Assembly (NCBI RefSeq): GCF_027622855.1
Contig: NZ_JAPZVR010000002.1
Coordinates: 137,012 to 169,452 of the forward strand
Direction of reading: 5' to 3'
Source of the DNA: Glycomyces algeriensis
GTDB taxonomy: Bacteria; Actinomycetota; Actinomycetes; Mycobacteriales; Micromonosporaceae
Length of the DNA stretch: 32,441 nucleotides
The notes beneath the pieces were generated by a model that ran no database searches, was not told the DNA's origin, and worked only from the letters and a program-made list of their open reading frames with translations. The translations under genes were made by a program, and so were the position numbers. Positions 18,390 to 26,495 of the stretch are shown in pieces; the stretch's first letter is position 1; each line of letters starts with the position of its first letter.

Positions 18390-18752
18390 CTAGCCGATCA
18401 CGTCGCAGTAGGGCTTCACCGTCTCCACGATGGTCGGGCCCTCCGCTTCCTCGACCCCGAAGAGCTCGGCGGCGTCCCGGGCGAGCTGCTCCTCGTCGGC
18501 GTTGGCCGCGACGTCGCCGCAGATGTCCTTCGCGTTGTTCAGGATCTCCTCGGGCGAGGCGTCCGGGACGACCGCCCACAGGTCGGTGGCGAGGTCCGTG
18601 GGGAGCTCGGAGGCGAGGTCGTCCAGGGACGACTCCCAGTCGGGGAGGGTGGGGGCGTCGCTGGGGATCTCGAGGCCGCCGTCTTCACTGCAGGCGCTGA
18701 GCGCCAGGAGTGCGCCGATGGCGAGGGCGGCGAGGGTTCGTCGTGCCGTCAT
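18390..18752 (-). CDS. Small secreted lipoprotein, unknown function
   Basis: A 120-residue predicted lipoprotein. The N-terminus MTARRTLAALAIGALLALSAC has a charged n-region, a hydrophobic core and the lipobox LSAC, with Cys21 as the lipidated residue. The mature part is acidic and has two further cysteines (ICGDV and PYCDV) near the C-terminus. These could form a disulphide, somewhat as in DUF732-like small secreted proteins of actinobacteria; that likeness is weak. The ATG at 18752 is chosen for the intact lipoprotein signal and GGAGC upstream, although the frame is open 27 codons further. It stands alone, with a hairpin downstream. Confidence 0.7.
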   Translation of the reverse strand: MTARRTLAALAIGALLALSACSEDGGLEIPSDAPTLPDWESSLDDLASELPTDLATDLWAVVPDASPEEILNNAKDICGDVAANADEEQLARDAAELFGVEEAEGPTIVETVKPYCDVIG

Positions 18753-18886
18753 TGGGTGCTCCGTTCGCGTGATGTGGGGCCACGCTAACAGGCGGAGCCT
18801 GCGAATTGCCCGAACTGCACCGGGCTGACGCATACGTCACCGCCGCCCGGCACGGGCCGGACGCCCGTACCGTTCCGCTTGCAGCC

Positions 18887-19501
18887 CTAAGCGGCTTCCC
18901 ATTCGAAGCCGTCCGCGTCGGTGAAGGTCCCGGCGCCGCTGCCGAAGACGATGCGGTGCGAGCCGGAGCCCTCCTGCGGGACGAACGAGGTCTTGGCGGC
19001 GAACTTGCGGCTGTAGAGCGAGAGGGACACGGCGTCGCCGGGGGCCTCGAACTCGACGTACTTGCGCCCGAAGGCCTTCGCGACCTTGAGGCCCTTGTCG
19101 ATGTAGTACTGCTTGGTGGCGGCGACGTCCGCGACGCCGATGCCGACGTTGACCGACTCGACCTCGCGGGTCACGGGGCCGGTCTGCTTCTTCTGGGAGG
19201 AGGCGATCTTCCAGATGTTGCCCTCCGGGTCGCGCAGGACCGCGCCGTAGCCCCACAGGCTCTTCTCGGGGGCCTTGATCGCGGTGGCGCCGGCGGCGAG
19301 GGCGGTCTCGGCGAAGCTGTCGACGGTCCCGGGCTGGGCGACGACGAGCGAGATCGCGAAGCCGCGGAAGCCGCTGCTGGCGTCCTTGGCGGGCCGCACG
19401 CGGAGCCAGGAGTCCTCGCCGAGGTCGAAGGCGGCGGCGTAGAAGGCCTCGGCGGCGGCGGTGTCCTCGACTTCAAGGGTGACGGTCTCGATGGCGTTCA
19501 T
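18887..19501 (-). CDS. VOC (glyoxalase/bleomycin-resistance fold) protein, two modules
   Basis: A 204-residue protein made of two vicinal-oxygen-chelate modules (about 1-100 and 112-204). Both begin with a beta strand followed by a helix with AFY or QYY (VEDTAAAEAFYAAAF, VADVAATKQYYIDKG). The first ends in the classic AVLRDPEGNIWKIA. Such proteins can be dioxygenases, lyases or binding proteins; no specific activity is indicated. The ATG at 19501 is preceded by GAGGAG at 6 nt, so the 12-codon upstream extension (starting MSKTSANIEE) is less likely. It is divergent from the secreted CBM2 protein gene. Confidence 0.82.
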   Translation of the reverse strand: MNAIETVTLEVEDTAAAEAFYAAAFDLGEDSWLRVRPAKDASSGFRGFAISLVVAQPGTVDSFAETALAAGATAIKAPEKSLWGYGAVLRDPEGNIWKIASSQKKQTGPVTREVESVNVGIGVADVAATKQYYIDKGLKVAKAFGRKYVEFEAPGDAVSLSLYSRKFAAKTSFVPQEGSGSHRIVFGSGAGTFTDADGFEWEAA

Positions 19502-19707
19502 GGTCTGCTCCTCAATGTTTGCGCTGGTCTTGCTCATGTCCACAACGATATTTCGAAGTGGGGTCCCCCCGCTTCTCGATTCCTGATCACTCCGGGGGCC
19601 TTCTCCATTGCCCGAAATAGGGCTATATTCATCACTGTCAATATTTAGGTGCACGTCCGCCGTCGGGTTGGGGTGGAGCGGACCACCCGATCAGAGGAGG
19701 ACTGCGC
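19502..19707. promoter_or_regulatory. Divergent intergenic region before VOC and CBM2 genes
   Basis: These 206 bp hold an AT-rich patch at about 19612-19650 that includes GGCTATATTC and TCAATATTTAG, the likely promoter core for the secreted protein. An imperfect inverted repeat, GAAGTGGGG-TCC-CCCCGCTTC, at about 19555-19575 may be an operator. No CebR-type box (TGGGAGCGCTCCCA) is present. Confidence 0.35.
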
Positions 19708-20877
19708 ATGCCTGTCATGCGAACTCGGCGGCTCATCGCGGTGGCCGCCGCCTGCGGCGCGCTCGCCGCGGGGACCGCGGCCGTGGTGGCGGCGAGCCCG
19801 GCGCACGCCGACGCCTGCGAGCGGATCGACTACACCGTGGTGAGCTCCTGGAACGGCGGCCACCAGGCCGCCGTCGCGCTCACGGCCGGCAGCGAGCCGG
19901 TGAGCGACTGGACCATCGCGTTCGACCTGGCGGGCGGGGCCACGGTCCAGAGCGCCTGGAACGTGGGGTGGACGCAGTCGGGGACCCGGTTCACCGGCGC
20001 GGACGTCGGCTGGAACGCGACCGTGGCCGCGGGCCAGACCCGCGAGCTGTTCGGACTCGTCGTCTCCGGCGCCCCGGTGCAGCCGCCTTCGTTCTCCCTC
20101 AACGGGGTCGAGTGCGGCGCCGTTTCGGAGCCCACGGACACGCCCAGCGAGGACCCGACCGAGACCCCGAGCGAGGACCCGACGACCGATCCGCCCGGAC
20201 CGGTCGACTGCCCAGACGGGGCCGTCTGCGACGACTTCGAGAACCAGACCGGGACCGTCCCCGGCGGGGCCTGGACCGTCGGCGCCTCCGACTGCACCGG
20301 CACGGGCACGGCCGCCGTGGACAAGGCGGTCGCCAACAGCGGCGGCACTTCGATCCGCATCGAAGGCGGCGCGACCTACTGCAACCACGTGTTCATCGGG
20401 CGTGACCTGCCCGCGGACGCCGAGTGGTTCCGCGTCTACATGCGGCACACCACCGCGCAGCCGCAGAACCACACCACGATGATCGCCATGCAGGACCGCA
20501 ACGACGCGAACACCGATCTGCGCCTGGGCGGCCAGAACGGCGCACTGCAGTGGAACCGCGAGTCCGACGACGCGACCCTCCCGGCCCAGAGCCCGGCCGG
20601 CGTCGCGCTGAGCCGGCCCTTGCCGGTCGCGGAGTGGACGTGCGTGGAGTTCCAGATCAGCGGCGGCGAGCTGGCCACGTGGGTCGACGGCGACGCGGTC
20701 GAAGGCCTCAATGTGGACGGCGTGCCGACCCACGACGTGGACTCGCAGTGGCTCGCGAAGCCGAACTGGAACCCCGACCTCGCCGACCTGCGACTCGGCT
20801 GGGAGAGCTACGGCAACGACGCCGACACCCTCTGGTACGACGACGTGGCCTTCGGCCCCGAGCGGATCGGCTGCTGA
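19708..20877 (+). CDS. Secreted CBM2 protein with Cip1-like C-terminal domain
   Basis: A 389-residue exported protein. Residues 1-35 form a signal peptide (MRTRR, hydrophobic stretch, cleavage near AHA-DA). Residues 37-136 are a CBM2 cellulose-binding module bounded by Cys37 and Cys136, with exposed-type Trp residues (SDWTIAF, AWNVGWTQ, VGWNATV). Residues 140-166 are a Thr/Pro/Glu/Asp linker with the repeat DPTETPSE. Residues 168-389 (CDDFENQTG to the final ERIGC) form a beta-sandwich-like domain resembling Cip1, the cellulose-induced protein of Trichoderma with homologues in Streptomyces, related in fold to polysaccharide lyases. That assignment is by eye. GAGGAGG precedes the ATG. Probably acts on plant cell wall polymers; the reaction is unknown. 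Confidence 0.8.
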   Translation: MPVMRTRRLIAVAAACGALAAGTAAVVAASPAHADACERIDYTVVSSWNGGHQAAVALTAGSEPVSDWTIAFDLAGGATVQSAWNVGWTQSGTRFTGADVGWNATVAAGQTRELFGLVVSGAPVQPPSFSLNGVECGAVSEPTDTPSEDPTETPSEDPTTDPPGPVDCPDGAVCDDFENQTGTVPGGAWTVGASDCTGTGTAAVDKAVANSGGTSIRIEGGATYCNHVFIGRDLPADAEWFRVYMRHTTAQPQNHTTMIAMQDRNDANTDLRLGGQNGALQWNRESDDATLPAQSPAGVALSRPLPVAEWTCVEFQISGGELATWVDGDAVEGLNVDGVPTHDVDSQWLAKPNWNPDLADLRLGWESYGNDADTLWYDDVAFGPERIGC

Positions 20878-20882
20878 CCCCG

Positions 20883-20914
20883 GGCCGCCCCGGCGGGCGA
20901 CCGCCGGGGCGGCC
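20883..20914 (+). terminator. Terminator after CBM2 protein gene
   Basis: A perfect 14-bp stem, GGCCGCCCCGGCGG / CCGCCGGGGCGGCC, with a GCGA loop, starts 6 bp after the stop. It also faces the end of the convergent membrane protein gene. Confidence 0.8.
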
Positions 20915-20942
20915 TAGCGGTCGAGTGCGACTGCCGGGGGCC

Positions 20943-21689
20943 TCAGAGGTTGGCCAGGAGCTCGAACAGGCCGAGCCGGAAGGCCGCGTCCCGGGCGACG
21001 AGGAACCCGACGATGCCGAGCACCCAGCCGGTCGTTGACGCGGCGTGCTTGACCATCCAGTCGTTGATGCGCTGCAGCAGCGGCTCCACCGCGTTGCGCG
21101 CGACCAGGCGGGCCCCGAGCAGCAGCAGCGCGGGCAGCACCATCACCAGGCAGTACCCGGCCATCGTGAGCGTGATCCCCCCGGCCCCGATCCCCGCGGA
21201 GGTCACCAGGCCGATCGCGGCCAGGTACGGCAGCATCGTGGCGACCTCGATCGTGGCCGCCGCGAGCGCGAGCCCCATGAGCGGCAGCACCGAGGCCTTG
21301 GTGCGGGTCGCCCCGTCGCCGTCGCCGGCCTCGATGCCCAGGGCGCGTTCGCGCCAGCGCGCGGTGCGCCCGCTCTCGCCCGTCTGCTTCTTGGAGTCGA
21401 AGCGGAAGCTGAGGACGAGCAGGCCGACGCCGAGGACCAGCTGCGTCCACAGTGCGGGCCGGGTGTCGAGGAGGGCGCCGATGTCGTCGATGAAAGCGGT
21501 GGCGCCCACCGCGATGAGCAGGCCGACGCCGAAGTAGAAGACGGCGATGGTGGCGAGGTAGGCGAGCATGCGGCCGACGCGGATGCGGCCGGGGGCGAGG
21601 AGCAGCCAGATCGGGATGAGGAGCGTGCCGAAGCTGGTCGAGTCGATGAGCGCGAGGGCCGCGAGGGAGGCGCCGAGTGCGAGGTCCAT
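20943..21689 (-). CDS. GAP / Sap family integral membrane protein
   Basis: A 248-residue membrane protein with about six hydrophobic segments (for example LASLAALALIDSTSFGTLLI, MLAYLATIAVFYFGVGLLIA, LWTQLVLGVGLLVLSF), split by a charged loop near residues 97-130. The layout and the N-terminal D-S-T-S-F-G-T segment match the GAP family / sulfolipid-1-addressing (Sap) proteins of actinobacteria, which are related to LysE-type transporters. In mycobacteria some members act in glycolipid or peptidolipid export, but the cargo here is unknown. The ATG at 21689 lacks a Shine-Dalgarno; TAGGCT lies 6 nt upstream, suggesting leaderless translation. Confidence 0.78.
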   Translation of the reverse strand: MDLALGASLAALALIDSTSFGTLLIPIWLLLAPGRIRVGRMLAYLATIAVFYFGVGLLIAVGATAFIDDIGALLDTRPALWTQLVLGVGLLVLSFRFDSKKQTGESGRTARWRERALGIEAGDGDGATRTKASVLPLMGLALAAATIEVATMLPYLAAIGLVTSAGIGAGGITLTMAGYCLVMVLPALLLLGARLVARNAVEPLLQRINDWMVKHAASTTGWVLGIVGFLVARDAAFRLGLFELLANL

Positions 21690-21805
21690 GGCCCGAGCCT
21701 ATGGACGCGCGGGGGCGGACGCGTCGGCCTGGGGATCGAGGTTCGGGCGGGGGCCTGCACCTTTGGTGGCACGCCGTTGGGTGCGGGCGGGGCCGCGCAC
21801 GGTTT

Positions 21806-21819
21806 GGATACCGCTTTCA
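21806..21819. promoter_or_regulatory. Possible LacI-type operator before BNR_4 gene
   Basis: GGATACCGCTTTCA has a central CG and a right half (CGCTTTCA) equal to the common LacI/GalR half-site; the left half matches only partly. It lies about 60 bp before the BNR_4 start, next to AGATACTGT, which may be part of the promoter. Confidence 0.3.
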
Positions 21820-21875
21820 GATACTGTCGGATCCCGATGCGTCCGCGCCGTGCGGACCCGCCGAAGGAGGCCGTC

Positions 21876-23186
21876 ATGCCCCGGTTCGCCGACCCTGTCG
21901 TCGTCAACGACAACGGCGCGTGGTGCTGGTTCCAGGACGAGCGCGCGCTCGTCGACCCCGACGCGCAGCAGCTCGTCGTCGGGTCGATCGCGGCCGCCGA
22001 GGGACCGGGCGGGGAGGCCCGTTCGGGCAATGTGGAGCTGACGGTCGTGGACCTGCGCACCGGCACCGCCGAGGTCGTGGTGCTGCACGAGCGGTTCGAG
22101 ACCGACGACCACGACGTGCCCGCCCTGTGGCGGCGCTCGGACGGGCGCTGGCTCGCGGTCTACACCAAGCACAAGACCGACGACCTGACGCGCTGGCGCA
22201 TCAGCGAACCGAACGACGCGACCTCGTGGGGCCCCGAGCGGTCCTTCGACTGGAGCGCGCACACCGGGGGCCGCGGGGTCACGTACTCGAACCTGCGGGC
22301 CATGGGCGGGCGCCTGTACTGCTTCGCGCGCGCGGTGAACGACGACCAGTGCGCGCTCGTCTCCGACGACGAGGGCGAGACCTGGGCGTACGCGGGCAAG
22401 CTGTTCACCCGCCCGAAAGTGGGCTACGTGAACGGGTACACGCGGTACGCCGCCGATGGGGACCGGCTCCACCTGGTGACCACGGACCACCACCCGCGCG
22501 ACTTCGACAACTCGATCTACCACGGCTACCTCGAGGACGGCGCGCTCCACCGCAGCGACGGCAGCGTCCTGGACCTTGAGGCGCTGGACGGCGAGGCGCC
22601 CTCGCAGGAGGGGCTGACGACGGTGCTGAAGGCGGGATCGCGCTGGGGCGGCGTGAGGATCTCGCACTGCTGGACCACTGACATCCGCACGACCGCGAAC
22701 GGCGGCGTGGCCGCGATCCTCACGGCCCGCGCGGGCGACGAGGAGCTCGACCTCGACCGGAAGCAGGCGGCCCCGGACCTGCGGTTCTTCTACGCGCGCA
22801 TGGCGCCCGGCGGCGGCTGGGTCGTCAACGAGCTCGCGAAAGCCGGGCCCGGGCTCATGCCGCACGAAGAGGACTACACGGGCCTCGCCGCGATCGACCC
22901 GTACGACCCGAGCTCGGTGTACGTCTCCACCTCGGTCGACCCGCGCGACGGCGCGGTGCTCCCCCACCGCGAGATCTTCCACGGCCGCGCCGCGGCGGCC
23001 GGCCGGTTCTGGGCCTGGACGCCCGTCACCGAGCACTCCGAAGTGGACAACCTGCGGCCGATCGTGGCGCCCGGCGACCCGTCCCGCACCGCGCTCCTGT
23101 GGTTCCGCGGGCCGATGACCGCGTCCCAGCACTACCGCTGCGAGGTCGTCCTCCTGGACCTCCCCCGCGCGCCGGTCACGGGCTGA
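21876..23186 (+). CDS. BNR_4 family beta-propeller protein, possible polysaccharide lyase or glycoside-active enzyme
   Basis: A 436-residue protein with the BNR repeat-containing (BNR_4) fold. It starts NGAWCWFQDERALVDP and has repeated propeller elements such as SDDEGETWAYAGKLF, GYVNGYTRYAADGDRLHLVTTDHHPRDFDNSIYHGYL and SHCWTTDI. Relatives include ulvan lyases (PL24/PL25), where His and Tyr residues are catalytic; the TDHHPRD and NSIYHGY segments could play that part here. No signal peptide is visible, so it would act on imported oligosaccharides. GAAGGAGG precedes the ATG at 21876. Its last 11 bp overlap the end of the convergent hydrolase gene. The fold is fairly sure; the activity is inferred. 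Confidence 0.75.
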   Translation: MPRFADPVVVNDNGAWCWFQDERALVDPDAQQLVVGSIAAAEGPGGEARSGNVELTVVDLRTGTAEVVVLHERFETDDHDVPALWRRSDGRWLAVYTKHKTDDLTRWRISEPNDATSWGPERSFDWSAHTGGRGVTYSNLRAMGGRLYCFARAVNDDQCALVSDDEGETWAYAGKLFTRPKVGYVNGYTRYAADGDRLHLVTTDHHPRDFDNSIYHGYLEDGALHRSDGSVLDLEALDGEAPSQEGLTTVLKAGSRWGGVRISHCWTTDIRTTANGGVAAILTARAGDEELDLDRKQAAPDLRFFYARMAPGGGWVVNELAKAGPGLMPHEEDYTGLAAIDPYDPSSVYVSTSVDPRDGAVLPHREIFHGRAAAAGRFWAWTPVTEHSEVDNLRPIVAPGDPSRTALLWFRGPMTASQHYRCEVVLLDLPRAPVTG

Positions 23187-24048
23187 GGCACGCGGCGAGG
23201 ACCTCGGCCAGCTGCTCGGGTGCCTCTTCCGCCATGTGGTGGCCGGAGTCGATGACCGCGGAGCGCACGTCCTGCTCGCACCAGGTCCGCCAGATCGCTG
23301 CCGGGTCATCGTAGAGCCGCTCCATGTCGTCGTGCCGGGACCAGACGGCGGTGGTGGGCGCGGCGATGCGCCGCCCGGCTTCGCGGTCGGCCGCGTCGTT
23401 GGCGGGGTCGACGGTGAGGCCGGCGCGGTAGTCCTCGAGCATGGCCCGCACGGTGAGCGGGTTCGTGACGGCCTTGACCATGTCCCGGTAGTTCTCGGCG
23501 CCCATGCCCGCCTCGTCGGGCCGGTACCAGGCGAGCGGGTCGTCGGTGATCACCCGCTGCGCGTGAGGCGAGGCGCCGAGGAAGAACCAGTGCCACCAGC
23601 GTTCGGCGAACCGCGCGTCGGCCCGCTCGAGCGCTTCGAGGATCGGCACGCCGTCGCACACGGCCAGCCGCGTGACGCGGTCGGGGGCGTCGAGCGCGGT
23701 CCGGTAGGCGACGTAGCAGCCGCGGTCGTGGCCGGCGACAGCGAACGTCTCGTGGCCGAGCGCCGCCATCAGCGCCGTGATGTCCGCGGCCATCGTCCGG
23801 TCGCAGTAGACGACGTGCTCAGGGTCGGGGTCGGGCTTCGCCGACGCCCCGTAGCCGCGCAGGTCGGGGCAGACGACCGTATGGCCCGCAGCGGCCAGGG
23901 CCGGGGCCACGCGGTGCCAGGTGGCGTGGGTGCGCGGGTGGCCGTGCAGCAGCACGATCGCGGGCCCGGACCCGCCGGAGCGCCCGTGCAGGGTCACCCC
24001 GGGGGCGACCGGGACGTCCCATTCGTCGAAACCCGGGAACATGGTCAT
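23176..24048 (-). CDS. Alpha/beta hydrolase of the haloacetate dehalogenase type
   Basis: A 290-residue alpha/beta hydrolase whose motifs follow fluoroacetate dehalogenase: LLHGHPRTHATWHRVAP, PDLRGYGAS, the nucleophile elbow GHDRGCYVAYR with an Asp nucleophile, HW in WWHWFFLG, EDYRAGLTVD and the catalytic His in SGHHMAEEAPEQ. In characterised fluoroacetate dehalogenase the elbow is HDRGAR, and its second Arg binds the substrate carboxylate (Arg114, from memory). Here that position is Tyr, so a different substrate is likely. It could be an epoxide hydrolase or dehalogenase of another kind. The ATG at 24048 has AGAGGG upstream. It is divergent from the serine hydrolase operon and ends inside the BNR_4 gene by 11 bp. 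Confidence 0.82.
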   Translation of the reverse strand: MTMFPGFDEWDVPVAPGVTLHGRSGGSGPAIVLLHGHPRTHATWHRVAPALAAAGHTVVCPDLRGYGASAKPDPDPEHVVYCDRTMAADITALMAALGHETFAVAGHDRGCYVAYRTALDAPDRVTRLAVCDGVPILEALERADARFAERWWHWFFLGASPHAQRVITDDPLAWYRPDEAGMGAENYRDMVKAVTNPLTVRAMLEDYRAGLTVDPANDAADREAGRRIAAPTTAVWSRHDDMERLYDDPAAIWRTWCEQDVRSAVIDSGHHMAEEAPEQLAEVLAACLSP

Positions 24049-24106
24049 GCGGTGCCCTCTCTGTGTCCGCGAGCGGATACCCGGGCCCTGCGGGGCCCAC
24101 TCCTTC

Positions 24107-24140
24107 GTTTACACCCGGTTCACACCGCCGCTCGTAGCGT
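24107..24140 (+). promoter_or_regulatory. PHO-box-like direct repeat and leaderless promoter of the lipoprotein/two-component operon
   Basis: Two adjacent 11-mers, GTTTACACCCG (24107-24117) and GTTCACACCGC (24118-24128), form a direct repeat with the 11-bp period of OmpR/PhoB-type binding sites and resemble the Streptomyces PHO box (GTTCACC units). TAGCGT (24135-24140) follows and lies 7 nt before the ATG. The repeat covers the -35 region. The binder could be PhoP or the operon's own response regulator. Confidence 0.55.
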
Positions 24141-24147
24141 TCGGCCC

Positions 24148-25809
24148 ATGAAACGCATTGCCATCATCTCGGCGGCCGCGATGCTCGCGGCCGCCTGCAG
24201 CTCGACCTCGGACGTCGACCCGGGACCGGACCGCGCCTGCGACCCCGCACTCGCGGACGCCTTGGGCGCGTGGGCCGAAGTCGGGTTCAGCGGCACGGTC
24301 GCCATCGACGGCGGCGGCCTCGACTGCCAGGCCGCGTTCGGACTGGCCGACGCCGAGGCCGGCACCGCGAACACTGAGGAGACCGTGTTCGGGATCGGCT
24401 CGGTCAGCAAGGCGTTCGCCGCCGCCGCGGTCCTCGACCTCGTGGACGCGGGCGTGTTCACGCTCGACGCGGCGGCGGGCGAGCTCCTGCCCGGCCTGGG
24501 CGGGCCCGCCGCCGAGGCCACCGTGGAGCAGCTGCTCCTGCACACGAGCGGCATCGAAGGCGGCCACGGCACCGACCACCGGCCGCTGGACCGCGACGAG
24601 GCGATCGCGGCCATCAGCGCCCTGGAGTCGGCGTTCGAGCCGGGCACCGACTACCTGTACTCCAACGCCGGGTACTCGCTGCTGGCGCTCATCGTCGACG
24701 AGCAGTCCGGATCGTCCTACCGGGAGTACCTGGACGAGGCGATCCTCGCGATCCCAGGAGGCCACGCCGGTGGATTCTGGGACGGCGAACCGACCCCGGC
24801 CGGACCGCGCGCGATCGGCTACACCGACGGGGCGCCCGCGCCGGAGACCGGCGGCTTCGCCGGACCGCACTGGGCGATGGCGGGCAACGGCGACCTGGCG
24901 ATGACCGCCGCCGAACTGAGCGACTGGACCCAGGCCCTGTTCGCCGGCGAGATCATCGCCCCCGACGCGGTGGACCTGCTGCTGGGCACCGTCTTCGACC
25001 ACGGCGACGGCACCGCCGAGATCCCCGGCTGGGTGTCGATCGGCCCGGACATGCTCGGCGTCCCGGTCATCGGCGCCTCCGGCGGCGGAGGCGACACCGG
25101 GCACAACGCGGTCGCCACCTGGCTGCCCGAGACCGGCACGTCCATCGCGATCACCGGCAACACCGACGACGTCCTGCCCGACGAGCTGCTCGAAGTGCTC
25201 CTGCCCGCCCTGGTCACGGGCGAGCCGATGGAAGTCCCCGATGAACGCGTCGAAGTCGACCCGGCCGAACTCCAAGCGCGCGAAGGGGTCTACACGCTCG
25301 ACTCGGGCTCGACGCTCACCGCCGCCGCCGAGGACCAGGCCCTCACCGTCACCGCCGACGGCGCCGACGCCGTGGCGGCGATGTTCGGCTCGGACGACTT
25401 CGCGGCCGAGGACGCCGCCGCCCACGAGGACGCCGTCCTGGCCCTCCTGGACGGCGAGTCCGCCGCCGGCCGGGCCGAGCGCGAGGCGATCGAGGCCGAC
25501 ACCGGCCCCGTCACCGGCATCGACCTCGCCGGGACGGTCGACGCGGGCGGGGAACTGCACACCTACGTGCGCATCAGCGGCGAGGACGGCGACATGCTCG
25601 CCTGGTACGCCCTGGACGAGCAGGACCAGATCGCGGCCGTCGAGTACGACGCCGGCCCGCCCGCGTTTACGCTGATCCCCACCGGCGAAGGCCAGTACCG
25701 CCCGGACGAGCCGATCGCCGCGGAAGCGGCGGTCGCCGTGTCCTTCCAGGACGAGGTGATGACCGTGGACGGCCCCGCCGGCGCGGTCGACGCCGCCCGC
25801 ACCGACTGA
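24148..25809 (+). CDS. Serine hydrolase lipoprotein (class C beta-lactamase / penicillin-binding-protein-like)
   Basis: A 553-residue exported lipoprotein. The signal MKRIAIISAAAMLAAAC places the lipid on Cys17. The catalytic domain (about 35-365) is of the beta-lactamase/D-alanyl carboxypeptidase (PF00144) type: SVSK with nucleophile Ser85 and Lys88, Tyr171-Ser-Asn173, and LLLHTSGIEG (130-138). The KTG-like box is probably GGGGDTGHNAV, with His in place of Lys. Residues ~370-553 form an acidic C-terminal domain I do not recognise. No Shine-Dalgarno; a -10-like hexamer lies 7 nt upstream. It is the first gene of an operon with a two-component system 14 bp downstream, suggesting a role in sensing or answering cell-wall stress. 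Confidence 0.85.
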   Translation: MKRIAIISAAAMLAAACSSTSDVDPGPDRACDPALADALGAWAEVGFSGTVAIDGGGLDCQAAFGLADAEAGTANTEETVFGIGSVSKAFAAAAVLDLVDAGVFTLDAAAGELLPGLGGPAAEATVEQLLLHTSGIEGGHGTDHRPLDRDEAIAAISALESAFEPGTDYLYSNAGYSLLALIVDEQSGSSYREYLDEAILAIPGGHAGGFWDGEPTPAGPRAIGYTDGAPAPETGGFAGPHWAMAGNGDLAMTAAELSDWTQALFAGEIIAPDAVDLLLGTVFDHGDGTAEIPGWVSIGPDMLGVPVIGASGGGGDTGHNAVATWLPETGTSIAITGNTDDVLPDELLEVLLPALVTGEPMEVPDERVEVDPAELQAREGVYTLDSGSTLTAAAEDQALTVTADGADAVAAMFGSDDFAAEDAAAHEDAVLALLDGESAAGRAEREAIEADTGPVTGIDLAGTVDAGGELHTYVRISGEDGDMLAWYALDEQDQIAAVEYDAGPPAFTLIPTGEGQYRPDEPIAAEAAVAVSFQDEVMTVDGPAGAVDAARTD

Positions 25810-25823
25810 GGGGAGACCGCGCC

Positions 25824-26495
25824 GTGCGCATCCTGCTGGTCGAGGACGACCGCGACCTGGGCCCGGTCCTCGCGCTGGGCCTGCGGAACGAGGCCTACGC
25901 CGTGGACCTCGCCCAGAACTACGCCGAAGCCGAAGCGCTCCTGTGCAGCAACGACTTCGACGTGGCCTGCCTCGACCTCGGCCTGCCGGACGGGGACGGC
26001 CTCGAGCTGCTGCGGCGGCTCGGGGCCGACCCCGCGCTGCGCCGCCCCCGCCGCCTGCTCGTCCTCACCGCCCGCGACGCCGTGGACGACCGGGTCGCCG
26101 GGCTCGACGCGGGCGCCGACGACTACCTCGTCAAACCGTTCAGCTTCCAGGAGCTCGCGGCGCGACTGCGCGCGCTCGCCCGCCGCGCCGACGTCCGCGA
26201 CGCCGTCCTCACCGTCGGGGACCTGCGGCTCGACGCCGCCGCGCACCGCGCCTGGCGCGGCGGCGCCGAACTCGACCTCACCCCCAGGGAGTTCTCGATG
26301 CTCCGCTACCTCATGCACCACCCCGGCCGCACCGTCAGCGCCGAGGAACTGCTCGAGCACGTCTGGGACGCCAACGCCGACCCGTTCACCGCCTCCGTGC
26401 GCGTGATCCTCAGCCGCCTGCGGCGCAAGCTCGGCGAACCCGGCCCGATATCCACAGTGAACGGCGTCGGCTACGTCCTGCGGGCCGCGCCGTGA
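25824..26495 (+). CDS. OmpR-family response regulator
   Basis: A 223-residue two-component response regulator. The receiver domain (1-118) has the acidic pair Asp8/Asp9 (VEDD), the phospho-acceptor Asp51 (CLDLGLPDGDG), Thr82 and Lys104 (YLVKPF). The winged-helix DNA-binding domain (about 126-222) shows LTPREFSMLRYLMHHPGR, VWDANADPFTASVRVILSRL and the closing VNGVGYVLR. The GTG at 25824 follows GGGGAG. The gene overlaps the histidine kinase gene by 4 bp (GTGA). OmpR-type regulators bind direct repeats, and one occurs at the promoter of this operon (24107-24128), so autoregulation is possible. Confidence 0.95.
   Translation: MRILLVEDDRDLGPVLALGLRNEAYAVDLAQNYAEAEALLCSNDFDVACLDLGLPDGDGLELLRRLGADPALRRPRRLLVLTARDAVDDRVAGLDAGADDYLVKPFSFQELAARLRALARRADVRDAVLTVGDLRLDAAAHRAWRGGAELDLTPREFSMLRYLMHHPGRTVSAEELLEHVWDANADPFTASVRVILSRLRRKLGEPGPISTVNGVGYVLRAAP

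Noticed and set aside
19502..19537. Earlier start of the VOC protein (MSKTSANIEE extension)
   Set aside because: The downstream ATG at 19501 has GAGGAG at ideal spacing and begins the VOC fold directly; the extension has no such site.
20131..20200. Short tandem repeat in the CBM2 protein gene
   Set aside because: The repeat encodes the Thr/Pro/Glu/Asp linker, a normal feature of modular secreted proteins, so it is not a separate element.
23176..23186. 11-bp convergent overlap of BNR_4 and hydrolase genes as a sign of a wrong stop
   Set aside because: Both C-termini look complete for their families; short tail-to-tail overlaps are common in compact genomes.
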